9,294 nucleotides of DNA, from contig CAYPOY010000207.1 in the NCBI GenBank assembly GCA_964412395.1, positions 1-9,294 on the forward strand. Reading direction: 5' to 3'. The notes beneath the pieces were generated by a model, which was not told the origin of the DNA, made no database searches, and saw only the letters and a program-made list of their open reading frames with translations. Below are positions 4,923 through 9,294 of the stretch, piece after piece (position 1 is the stretch's first letter; the number at the start of each line of letters is the position of its first letter). Source of the DNA: CAYPOY01 sp964412395 (lineage in GTDB: Bacteria; Chloroflexota; Anaerolineae; B4-G1). The translations under genes and the position numbers were made by a program.

Positions 4923-5067
4923 GGGTCTGTAGCACAATTGGGGGTGCAGCGGCCCCTTGAGCCGAAGGAGCCTGCCCTGCCACCGCGAGTACCACCGCGA
5001 GTACTCGTGGCGGGGCTCGTGGCGGTGAGTTTGCCGAACGGTGCAGGTTCGACCCCTGCCAGGCCCA
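4923..5067 (+). tRNA. tRNA-like gene, uncertain isotype, with ~70-nt hairpin insert
   Basis: Acceptor GGGTCTG pairs with CAGGCCC, the D arm GCAC/GTGC is sound and T arm GCAGG/CCTGC surrounds TTCGACC. The anticodon arm best folds as GCGGC/GCCGA with loop CCCTTGA, giving CTT but with C instead of the near-universal U33, so identity is unsure. Between anticodon arm and T arm lie 77 nt instead of about 5, most of it a long hairpin. Probably a broken gene. Confidence 0.65.
4978..5027. repeat. 50-nt nested palindrome inside the tRNA variable region
   Basis: Two exact tandem 12-mers CCACCGCGAGTA (4980-4991 and 4992-5003) are followed by two inverted relatives, CTCGTGGCGGGG (5004-5015) and CTCGTGGCGGTG (5016-5027). 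The whole block folds into one long hairpin centred on CGAGTACTCG (4998-5007), with only a few mismatches. Confidence 0.85.
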
Positions 5068-5072
5068 CATAA

Positions 5073-5145
5073 GTGCTCGTAGCTCATCTGGTAGAGCGCT
5101 CGCCTGAAGCGTGAGAGGCAGTCGGTTCGACTCCGACCGAGCACA
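5073..5145 (+). tRNA. tRNA-Phe (GAA)
   Basis: Acceptor GTGCTCG pairs fully with CGAGCAC. Anticodon arm CTCGC/GTGAG encloses CTGAAGC, giving GAA. T arm GTCGG/CCGAC. A73 fits Phe. Confidence 0.94.
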
Positions 5146-5149
5146 CTCT

Positions 5150-5222
5150 GCCCTCGTAGCTCAACTGGAAGAGCGTGGACCTCCTAAGTCCAGGGCTGCG
5201 AGTTCGAGTCTCGCCGAGGGCA
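5150..5222 (+). tRNA. tRNA-Arg (CCT)
   Basis: Acceptor GCCCTCG pairs fully with CGAGGGC. Anticodon arm TGGAC/GTCCA encloses CTCCTAA, giving CCT. T arm GCGAG/CTCGC. Strongly similar to the Arg(TCG) unit at 4273. Confidence 0.95.
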
Positions 5223-5226
5223 CTGG

Positions 5227-5300
5227 GGGTCGGTGACGCAACTGGATAGCGTAGCGGACTTTTAATCCGCTAGGTGCAGGTTCGAGTCCTGTCCGACCCA
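5227..5300 (+). tRNA. tRNA-Lys (TTT)
   Basis: Acceptor GGGTCGG pairs fully with CCGACCC. Anticodon arm GCGGA/TCCGC encloses CTTTTAA, giving TTT. T arm GCAGG/CCTGT. A73 fits Lys. Confidence 0.95.
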
Positions 5301-5303
5301 CAG

Positions 5304-5377
5304 GGGAGCGTAGCCAAAATGGAAAGGCGCTGGACTTTCGATCCAGAGACGTGCGGGTTCGAGCCCCGCCGCTCCTA
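5304..5377 (+). tRNA. tRNA-Glu (TTC)
   Basis: Acceptor GGGAGCG pairs with CGCTCCT. Anticodon arm CTGGA/TCCAG encloses CTTTCGA, giving TTC. T arm GCGGG/CCCGC. Discriminator is A; bacterial Glu more often has G73. Confidence 0.92.
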
Positions 5378-5382
5378 CTCAG

Positions 5383-5478
5383 GCCCACGTAGCTCAATTG
5401 AAGGAGCGCTTGCTTGCGGAGCAAGAGGATGCAGGTTTGAGTCCTGCCACGAGTACTCGCAGTGGACTGCCGTGGGTA
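5383..5478 (+). tRNA. tRNA-Arg (GCG) interrupted by a 23-nt insert
   Basis: Acceptor halves GCCCACG (5383-5389) and CGTGGGT (5471-5477) pair fully. Anticodon arm CTTGC/GCAAG encloses TTGCGGA, giving GCG, a rare form because bacteria normally use ACG for these codons. T arm GCAGG/CCTGC is intact, but 23 nt (5448-5470) separate it from the 3' acceptor strand. Removing them restores a standard tRNA. Confidence 0.85.
5448..5470. repeat. 23-nt palindromic insert in tRNA-Arg(GCG)
   Basis: The insert contains the palindrome CGAGTACTCG (5450-5459) and, read in reverse complement with its flank (5445-5465), agrees with 4992-5012 at 19 of 21 positions. CTGC occurs at both ends (5444-5447 and 5467-5470), which looks like a 4-nt target duplication. 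Confidence 0.8.
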
Positions 5479-5482
5479 CTGC

Positions 5483-5555
5483 GCGGGTATCGTCCAACCA
5501 GGTAGGGCGCTGGGCTTCCAACCCAGTTATGCGGGTTCGACTCCCGCTACCCGCC
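5483..5555 (+). tRNA. tRNA-Gly (TCC)
   Basis: Acceptor GCGGGTA pairs fully with TACCCGC. Anticodon arm CTGGG/CCCAG encloses CTTCCAA, giving TCC. Discriminator is C rather than the U73 usual in bacterial Gly. Confidence 0.93.
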
Positions 5556-5560
5556 CCTAT

Positions 5561-5635
5561 GGGCCAGTACCTCAGCCTGGTGAGAGGAACCGTCTTATAA
5601 GCGGTCGGGCGTTGGTTCAAATCCAACCTGGCCCA
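5561..5635 (+). tRNA. tRNA-Ile (TAT)
   Basis: Acceptor GGGCCAG pairs fully with CTGGCCC. Anticodon arm ACCGT/GCGGT encloses CTTATAA, giving TAT. T arm GTTGG/CCAAC. A73 fits Ile. Most bacteria read AUA with a lysidine-modified CAT tRNA, so TAT is uncommon. Confidence 0.93.
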
Positions 5636-5639
5636 TCAG

Positions 5640-5724
5640 GGAAGGGCAAGCCGATGGGCGACGGCACCGCACTGCTAACGCGGCGAGCTTAACAGCCTTG
5701 CGGGTTCGACTCCCGCCCCTTCCG
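5640..5724 (+). tRNA. tRNA-Ser (GCT), class II
   Basis: Acceptor GGAAGGG pairs fully with CCCTTCC. Anticodon arm CCGCA/CGCGG (inner A-C mismatch) encloses CTGCTAA, giving GCT. A long variable arm (GAGCT/AGCCT with one mismatch) and G73 support Ser. Position 8 is C instead of U. Confidence 0.92.
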
Positions 5725-5729
5725 CCTGT

Positions 5730-5801
5730 GGCCCAGTAGCCAAGTGGGAAGGCACCGCACTGCAAATGCGGAGATCACTGGTTCGATCCCAGTCTGGGCC
5801 T
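5730..5801 (+). tRNA. tRNA-Cys (GCA)
   Basis: Acceptor GGCCCAG pairs fully with CTGGGCC. Anticodon arm CCGCA/TGCGG encloses CTGCAAA, giving GCA. U73 is the Cys identity base. Confidence 0.95.
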
Positions 5802-5803
5802 TT

Positions 5804-5874
5804 GCTGGCGTGGTCCAACGGCACGACGGCTGATTTGTACTCAGCAAATGGAGGTTCAACTCCTCTCGCCAGCT
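5804..5874 (+). tRNA. tRNA-Thr (TGT)
   Basis: Acceptor GCTGGCG pairs fully with CGCCAGC. Anticodon arm GCTGA/TCAGC encloses TTTGTAC, giving TGT. T arm GGAGG/CCTCT. A 29-nt spacer without a gene follows. Confidence 0.94.
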
Positions 5875-5903
5875 TCGCGCACCTGCCCAGCCACCCAGAC
5901 CTT

Positions 5904-5974
5904 GCTCCAGTAGCTCAAGCGGTGGAGCCCTGTTTCGTACACAGGAGGAGCCAGTTCGATTCTGGCCTGGAGCT
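5904..5974 (+). tRNA. tRNA-Thr (CGT)
   Basis: Acceptor GCTCCAG pairs fully with CTGGAGC. Anticodon arm CCTGT/ACAGG encloses TTCGTAC, giving CGT. T arm GCCAG/CTGGC. Confidence 0.95.
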
Positions 5975-5977
5975 CAT

Positions 5978-6051
5978 GCCCCCGTAGCCCAATTGGATGG
6001 GCAGCAGCCTTCTAAGCTGCTATGATGCAGGTTCAAGTCCTGTCGGGGGTG
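5978..6051 (+). tRNA. tRNA-Arg (TCT), last gene of the array
   Basis: Acceptor GCCCCCG pairs with CGGGGGT. Anticodon arm GCAGC/GCTGC encloses CTTCTAA, giving TCT. Discriminator G73 is followed by CCA at 6052-6054, the second unit in the array with an encoded CCA. Confidence 0.95.
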
Positions 6052-6163
6052 CCATCGGCAAGGGAGGGAGCAATGGTCAACGTGAACGCAAGAGCAGTTC
6101 TGCTACTCGACGTCTCACATACGTGCCCATAAATTCCACGTGCGGAACGTATAGGACGTAGGT

Positions 6164-6188
6164 CTGACAGGGATCGGCGGACTGTCAG
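6164..6188. promoter_or_regulatory. Inverted repeat upstream of the radical SAM promoter
   Basis: CTGACAG (6164-6170) and CTGTCAG (6182-6188) form a perfect 7-bp inverted repeat with an 11-nt spacer, about 22 nt upstream of the -35 box. It could be an operator or a weak hairpin closing the array transcript. Confidence 0.35.
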
Positions 6189-6209
6189 GCGGAATCATGT
6201 CTGCGCATC

Positions 6210-6239
6210 TTGCCTCTCAAGGGACTATCCTGGTATAAT
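6210..6239 (+). promoter_or_regulatory. Promoter of the radical SAM gene
   Basis: A perfect -10 box TATAAT (6234-6239) follows TTGCCT (6210-6215) at an 18-nt spacing. The -35 box is weak. The predicted start near 6246 leaves an untranslated leader of about 80 nt. Confidence 0.6.
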
Positions 6240-6314
6240 GTTGGGCAGAAGTAGCGATTTGAGACAGGCTGTACGAGCCACCGCTGCCTCTCGTAGAGAA
6301 GCCATAGGCAAGCC

Positions 6315-6320
6315 AGGGGG
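6315..6320 (+). promoter_or_regulatory. Ribosome-binding site deciding the radical SAM start
   Basis: AGGGGG lies 6 nt before the ATG at 6327, supporting that start codon. Confidence 0.6.
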
Positions 6321-6326
6321 TCCAAG

Positions 6327-7349
6327 ATGACGAGAGCAAAGATACCACAGCCGATTTCTGGAGGACTACTCCTCTCTTACAAGTGCTCCGCCGAGTGCCG
6401 GCATTGTATGTACGCCTGCTCACCGAAGTGGAAAGGGGATTGGATCACAAGAGAGGACCTGGAAGAGATCCTGTCTCGGCTTGCCGGGAGAATAAGACCA
6501 AGCCCCTGGGGAGATCAGGCCATAAGCCTGAACTACGGGCTTCACTTCACCGGGGGAGAGCCTTTCCTGAACTTCGCGCTCCTGGTCGAAGCAGTAGAGA
6601 TGGCCGAGCAATTGAAGATTCCCTCGACCTTCGTCGAGACAAACTGCTTCTGGTGCAGTGGCGACGAGATGACCAGAGAAAGGCTGGAACTCCTCAAGGC
6701 GGCAGGTCTCAAAGGCATCCTGATCTCGGTGAACCCTTTCTATGCCGAGTACGTTCCCTTTGAGAGGACAGAGAGGTGTATCAGGATCAGCCAGGAAGTG
6801 TTCGGCAGAAACGTCGTGGTCTATCAGTTGGCGTACTATGATCGCTTCAAGCAACTGGGCATCAAAGAAAGGATGCCCCTCGAGGATTACCTGGAGCTGA
6901 CGAGCGGTGAACGTTTGACAGAACAAGTGGAGTTGTTCCTGATGGGAAGGGCTGCTCGTCAACTGAGGGGATTCTATCCCTCGTATCCCGCCCACACCTT
7001 TTTCGACGAGCCTTGCCGACCGCCGTTCCTCAGAAACTGGCACAACCATTTCGACAACTACGGGAACTTCATGCCGGGCTACTGCGGTGGAATCTCTTTG
7101 GGCCACTGGAAGAACCTGGACGCGCTCGTGAAAGAAGGGATAGACTTGGACGAACACCCGGTTCTGAGGTTCTTGATTGCCGAAGACGTGCAGGGGCTTC
7201 TCCATTTTGCAAATGATTTCGGCTACCAAGAATCCCAGAAAGGTTATCTCTCGAAGTGTCACCTTTGCCTCGACCTCAGAAGTTACCTCGTTTCCAAGGA
7301 AGACTTCGAGGAACTCAGTCCCAAGGAGTTCTACGCGCACCTGGGGTAA
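6327..7349 (+). CDS. Radical SAM protein with C-terminal cysteine cluster, substrate unknown
   Basis: A 340-residue cytosolic enzyme. The canonical CxxxCxxC motif is C20-SAE-C24-RH-C27, which binds the [4Fe-4S] cluster that cleaves S-adenosylmethionine. The SAM-binding FTGGEPF motif is at 74-80. Further cysteines at 230, 253, 311 and 314 (KCHLC) are spaced like ligands of one auxiliary iron-sulfur cluster of SPASM/twitch type. C107 and C110 form another CxxC (NCFWC). Family knowledge: such enzymes often modify peptides or act in cofactor and RNA modification. No precursor peptide, transporter or methyltransferase lies next to it, so no substrate can be named. It has its own promoter and stands alone, convergent with the polymerase gene. 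It follows a tRNA array, but nothing in the sequence proves an RNA substrate. Length and both ends look intact. Confidence 0.85.
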   Translation: MTRAKIPQPISGGLLLSYKCSAECRHCMYACSPKWKGDWITREDLEEILSRLAGRIRPSPWGDQAISLNYGLHFTGGEPFLNFALLVEAVEMAEQLKIPSTFVETNCFWCSGDEMTRERLELLKAAGLKGILISVNPFYAEYVPFERTERCIRISQEVFGRNVVVYQLAYYDRFKQLGIKERMPLEDYLELTSGERLTEQVELFLMGRAARQLRGFYPSYPAHTFFDEPCRPPFLRNWHNHFDNYGNFMPGYCGGISLGHWKNLDALVKEGIDLDEHPVLRFLIAEDVQGLLHFANDFGYQESQKGYLSKCHLCLDLRSYLVSKEDFEELSPKEFYAHLG

Positions 7350-7506
7350 CCCAGCCTCCAGGTCTCGCCCTGGCTGTTCTTCACCGTGCCCCTGCGGCGG
7401 GCGCGGTGCGACCTCGAACAGGAAGCCTTCACCGTATCGCTATCCCCTGAATCGGCAGCCCCGGCCGCGGACGAAGGGTAGGATCTGCAGGACTCGCAAC
7501 GTCATC
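7350..7506. other. Intergenic region between convergent genes
   Basis: No gene is supported in this short region separating the radical SAM gene from the polymerase gene. Apart from the hairpin at 7382-7408 nothing notable is seen. Confidence 0.4.
7382..7408. terminator. Possible bidirectional terminator hairpin
   Basis: CACCGTGCCC (7382-7391) pairs over all 10 positions (one G-T) with GGGCGCGGTG (7399-7408) around a 7-nt loop, between two convergent stop codons. No T-tract follows on either strand, so factor-independent termination is uncertain. Confidence 0.4.
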
Positions 7507-9255
7507 TCACTCCGCTTCCACCTCCAGCGGGACCACCCGTCGCGCCAGCACGCTGATTGCCTGGCCCCGCTTCTGCAACCGCCCTTCGACGACCACAAAC
7601 GGTGACTTCAATGCCTTCCTGCTGTCCTCGTACACCTTCGGTCGCAGTACCACGTTGATCAGCCCTCCTTCGTCCTCCAGCGCCAGAAAAGCCGTGCCCT
7701 TGGCCGTCGGCGGCCGCTGGGCGGAAGCGACCACCCCACCCACCCACACCTTGCACCCGTCCCGCAGGTCCGGCAGCGCCCCGCTGGGCGTGACTCCCAT
7801 CCGTCGCAGTTTGTCGCTCACCAGCGCGGTGAGGTGCTCGTGGGCACTCACGCCGGTGTGAGCCACCTCGGTCCACAGCCGTCCCCGCGCCGAAAGGAAT
7901 CCGAAACGTGGGCGCTCCTCGGGAGATGGCAGCGCAAGCGCGGGCGGCCCATTTGCCGCCATCAGCGCCGCCTTCAAATCCCACAGCAATTGCCGCCTGG
8001 GCATCCCCCAGCCGTCAAACGCCCCGGCCCAGATCAGCGCCTCGACTGCCCGCCGGCCCAACTTCGTGCGGCGGCAGAAATCAGCCAAGGAGCGGAAGGG
8101 ACCGAATCGCCGGGCCTCGACGAGACTCTGCCCGCCCGTCTCCCCCAACCCGGCCACGACCACCAGCCCCAGCCGGAGCGCGTTTCCCTCCACCGTTGCC
8201 CGCGGGGCGGAGGCCTCCACGTCCACCGGGCGGATCTCCACACCGCACCGCCGGGCCTCGGAGACAATGACGTGAGGTGGGTAGAAGCCCATCGGCGCGT
8301 TGCGCAGGAGCGCAGCAAAGAAGGCCGCTGGGTGGTAGTGCCGCAGCCAGGCGGACTGGTAGGTCAGCACGGCGAAGGCCGCCGCGTGGCTCTTGGGGAA
8401 GGCGTAGCTGCCGAAAGCCTGCAACTGCCTGAACACCCGCTCGGCCACCGGGCGCGCCACGCCCCGGGCGGCGGCCCCGGCGATGAACTCCTCGCAGAAG
8501 CGCGCCACTTGCTCAGCGGCCCGCTTGTGCGACAACGCCCGGCGCAGCAGTTCCGCCCGCCCCGGCGTGAAGCCCGCCAAGTCGCGGGCGATCTTCAGCA
8601 CCTGCTCCTGGAAGACGATCACGCCCAGCGTCTCCGCCAGCGCGGGTTCCAGGAGGGGGTGGAGGTATGTCACCGGCTCCAGCCCCTGACGACGGCGCAG
8701 GTAGGGGCGCACCATCTGGGCCTGGATCGGGCCGGGGCGGATGAGGGAGATCTGGATCACCAGGTCGGCGAAAGACCGGGGCTGAAAGCGGGGGATCAGA
8801 CTGGCCTGTGCGCGGCTCTCCACCTGGAAGACCCCCACCGTCTCCCCCCGGCAGAGCATGTCGTAGACCTCAGGGTCACTGTTTTCATCTCCGAGGGGCA
8901 GCGCGTCGAGGCTTTGTCCTGAGCGGTGTGGTGAGCTTGTCGAACCACCTGCCGAAGGATCGGGCCGCTTTCCGGTCTGGGCCTCGACGATGGTGACCGC
9001 GTCCTCGATGGCGGAGAGCATCCGCAGTCCCAGGAGATCAATCTTGATCATCCCGGCCCCTTCCAGCCCGTCCTTGTCCCACTGAGTGACGACACGACCG
9101 GGCATCGTGGCCGGCTCCAGCGGCACCAGATCGTACAGGGGCGGGCCGGAGAGTACCATTCCGCCGTTGTGGATACCCAGGTGACGCGGGATGCCGTCCA
9201 ATTGCGGCACGATGCGCAGGAGGTGCTGGAAGGGCTTTCCTGATACCCTCACCAA
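7507..9255 (-). CDS. dnaE2: Error-prone DNA polymerase III alpha-like (DnaE2), C-terminal 582 residues
   Basis: Family C polymerase fragment. Visible in order: IPRHLGIHNGG (22-32), VTQWDKD (56-62), IKIDLLGLRMLS (70-81) holding the third catalytic Asp (D73), GETVGVFQVESRAQ (137-150), PGPIQAQMVRPYL, the FQEQVLKIARDLAGF segment, the FPKSHAAAFA region and a C-terminal OB-fold domain (VASAQRPPTAKGTAFLALED onward). GETVGVFQVESRAQ and GFYPPHVIVSEARRCGVEI suit the DnaE2 translesion branch. The PHP domain and the first two catalytic aspartates lie beyond the window. The TTG at 9255 is not a true start: a stop (9268-9270) closes the frame, while a neighbouring frame reads WPEFAKT up to this point, indicating a frameshift at about 9248-9262. 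About 16-18 extra residues at 100-117 come from a palindromic repeat. DnaE2 usually works with ImuA/ImuB in SOS mutagenesis; neither is in view. Confidence 0.85.
   Translation of the reverse strand: MVRVSGKPFQHLLRIVPQLDGIPRHLGIHNGGMVLSGPPLYDLVPLEPATMPGRVVTQWDKDGLEGAGMIKIDLLGLRMLSAIEDAVTIVEAQTGKRPDPSAGGSTSSPHRSGQSLDALPLGDENSDPEVYDMLCRGETVGVFQVESRAQASLIPRFQPRSFADLVIQISLIRPGPIQAQMVRPYLRRRQGLEPVTYLHPLLEPALAETLGVIVFQEQVLKIARDLAGFTPGRAELLRRALSHKRAAEQVARFCEEFIAGAAARGVARPVAERVFRQLQAFGSYAFPKSHAAAFAVLTYQSAWLRHYHPAAFFAALLRNAPMGFYPPHVIVSEARRCGVEIRPVDVEASAPRATVEGNALRLGLVVVAGLGETGGQSLVEARRFGPFRSLADFCRRTKLGRRAVEALIWAGAFDGWGMPRRQLLWDLKAALMAANGPPALALPSPEERPRFGFLSARGRLWTEVAHTGVSAHEHLTALVSDKLRRMGVTPSGALPDLRDGCKVWVGGVVASAQRPPTAKGTAFLALEDEGGLINVVLRPKVYEDSRKALKSPFVVVEGRLQKRGQAISVLARRVVPLEVEAE
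8912..8961. repeat. Palindromic repeat inserted in frame in the polymerase gene
   Basis: The block encodes PSAGGSTSSPHRSGQS on the - strand, low-complexity residues absent from the usual RPD...LDALPL context of the family. On the + strand it begins near TTGTCCTGAGCGG and ends CTGCCGAAGGA; inside, GTGGT (8928-8932) pairs with ACCAC (8944-8948). CCTGAG at one end and CGAAGG at the other match the repeat at 4246-4265. Length is compatible with three-fold insertion that keeps the frame. Confidence 0.65.
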
Positions 9256-9294
9256 GTTTTCGCAAATTCAGGCCAGAGTTGCGAGCGGGAGAAG

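Larger units (their letters stand above)
3598..6051 (+). other. tRNA gene array, 29 tRNA or tRNA-like genes
   Basis: Twenty-nine cloverleaf units lie in one direction in 2,454 nt, with spacers usually of 3-10 nt and two of about 30 nt (3749-3779 and 5875-5903). Isotypes by anticodon: Trp, Asn, Gly x2, Ala, Met, Asp, Gln x2, Lys x2, Arg x5 counting TCG, CCT, GCG and TCT (four read clearly, see each entry), Tyr, Ser x2, His, Leu x3, Phe, Glu, Ile, Cys, Thr x2 and one of uncertain identity. The Arg count is four. Val and Pro are absent. Only the Asn unit and the last Arg unit are followed by CCA; many others have CCT there. The layout implies one polycistronic precursor cut by RNase P and 3' nucleases, with CCA added enzymatically. 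Arrays of this kind are known from mobile elements and plasmids of several bacteria. Confidence 0.95.
6052..6326 (+). other. Intergenic region between array and radical SAM gene
   Basis: No protein or further tRNA gene is supported. The region holds an inverted repeat, the promoter and ribosome-binding site of the next gene, and no clear array terminator: the only hairpins after the last tRNA are short and lack a T-tract. Confidence 0.5.

Noticed and set aside
4978..5027. CRISPR-like repeat array
   Set aside because: The repeats are only 12 nt, directly adjacent or inverted, without unique spacers, and no cas gene is present.
4594..5478. Group I introns or other self-splicing introns in the interrupted tRNAs
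   Set aside because: The inserts of 21-77 nt are far too short for self-splicing introns and sit in the T arm, variable region and acceptor junction instead of the anticodon loop.
3487..5987. Open frames of 60-110 codons on both strands across the tRNA array
   Set aside because: They run across several tRNA genes and read as repeats of tRNA T-arm sequence (for example SRTxxRF, GxxVRxPPxP patterns). They have no domain and no ribosome-binding site.
3598..6051. Suppressor, selenocysteine or pyrrolysine tRNA in the array
   Set aside because: No unit has a TCA, CTA or TTA anticodon. The TAG and TAA units pair with CUA and UUA leucine codons, not with stop codons.
6420..7340. A 306-codon - strand frame opposite the radical SAM gene
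   Set aside because: It is the antisense shadow of a gene whose + strand has CxxxCxxC, GGE motifs, a promoter and a ribosome-binding site.
7834..8922. A 362-codon + strand frame opposite the polymerase gene
   Set aside because: It is the GC-rich antisense shadow of the DnaE2-like gene, rich in Arg, Pro and His, with no family resemblance. The - strand frame carries clear polymerase motifs.
9248..9262. Programmed -1 ribosomal frameshift in the polymerase gene
   Set aside because: The AAAACTT stretch does not fit a good slippery heptamer and no downstream stimulatory structure was recognised. Mutation or sequence error is simpler.

Overview
The window (9,294 nt, GC-rich) carries a dense array of 29 tRNA or tRNA-like genes, all on the + strand at 3598-6051. 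It is flanked by mobile-element remnants and by coding regions whose N-terminal halves lie outside the window or are broken. The host looks like a Chloroflexota-type bacterium, possibly Anaerolineae. This rests on the DnaE2-like polymerase sequence, the radical SAM gene style and short palindromic repeats of the CCTGAG...CGAAGG kind. It is a tentative inference with no marker gene behind it.

Left part (1-2747): a large coiled-coil protein with the C-terminal half of a Rad50/SbcC/YhaN-type ATPase. It has the signature motif and Walker B but no Walker A, and a stop codon lies just upstream in the same frame. It is translationally coupled to a 90-residue zinc-ribbon protein. On the - strand, at 2748-3361, follows a two-gene remnant: an N-terminally truncated DnaC/IstB-like ATPase overlapping a small excisionase-type helix-turn-helix gene.

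Centre (3347-6051): a strong sigma70-type promoter firing toward the tRNAs, a roughly 180-nt leader with hairpins, a 14-bp terminator-like hairpin, then the array. The array covers 18 of the 20 amino acids; no Val or Pro tRNA was found. Spacers are usually 3-10 nt and the CCA end is mostly not encoded. Unusual members include three leucine-anticodon tRNAs and one tyrosine-anticodon tRNA without the long variable arm, a Ser tRNA with A34, an Ile(TAT), an Arg(GCG), and a Lys(CTT) with a decayed acceptor stem. Three tRNA genes are interrupted by short palindromic inserts (21, about 70 and 23 nt). Two of these inserts are reverse-complement copies of the same repeat (19 of 21 positions identical).

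Right part (6052-9294): a promoter and a free-standing radical SAM gene of unknown substrate. Convergent to it lies the C-terminal 582 residues of an error-prone DnaE2-like DNA polymerase. That gene carries an in-frame insertion of about 16-18 residues made by another short palindromic repeat, and it appears frame-broken near the right edge of the window.

Taken together the window reads as an accessory or mobile region: a horizontally acquired tRNA array next to excisionase and DnaC-like debris, invaded by miniature palindromic elements that enter both tRNA and protein genes.
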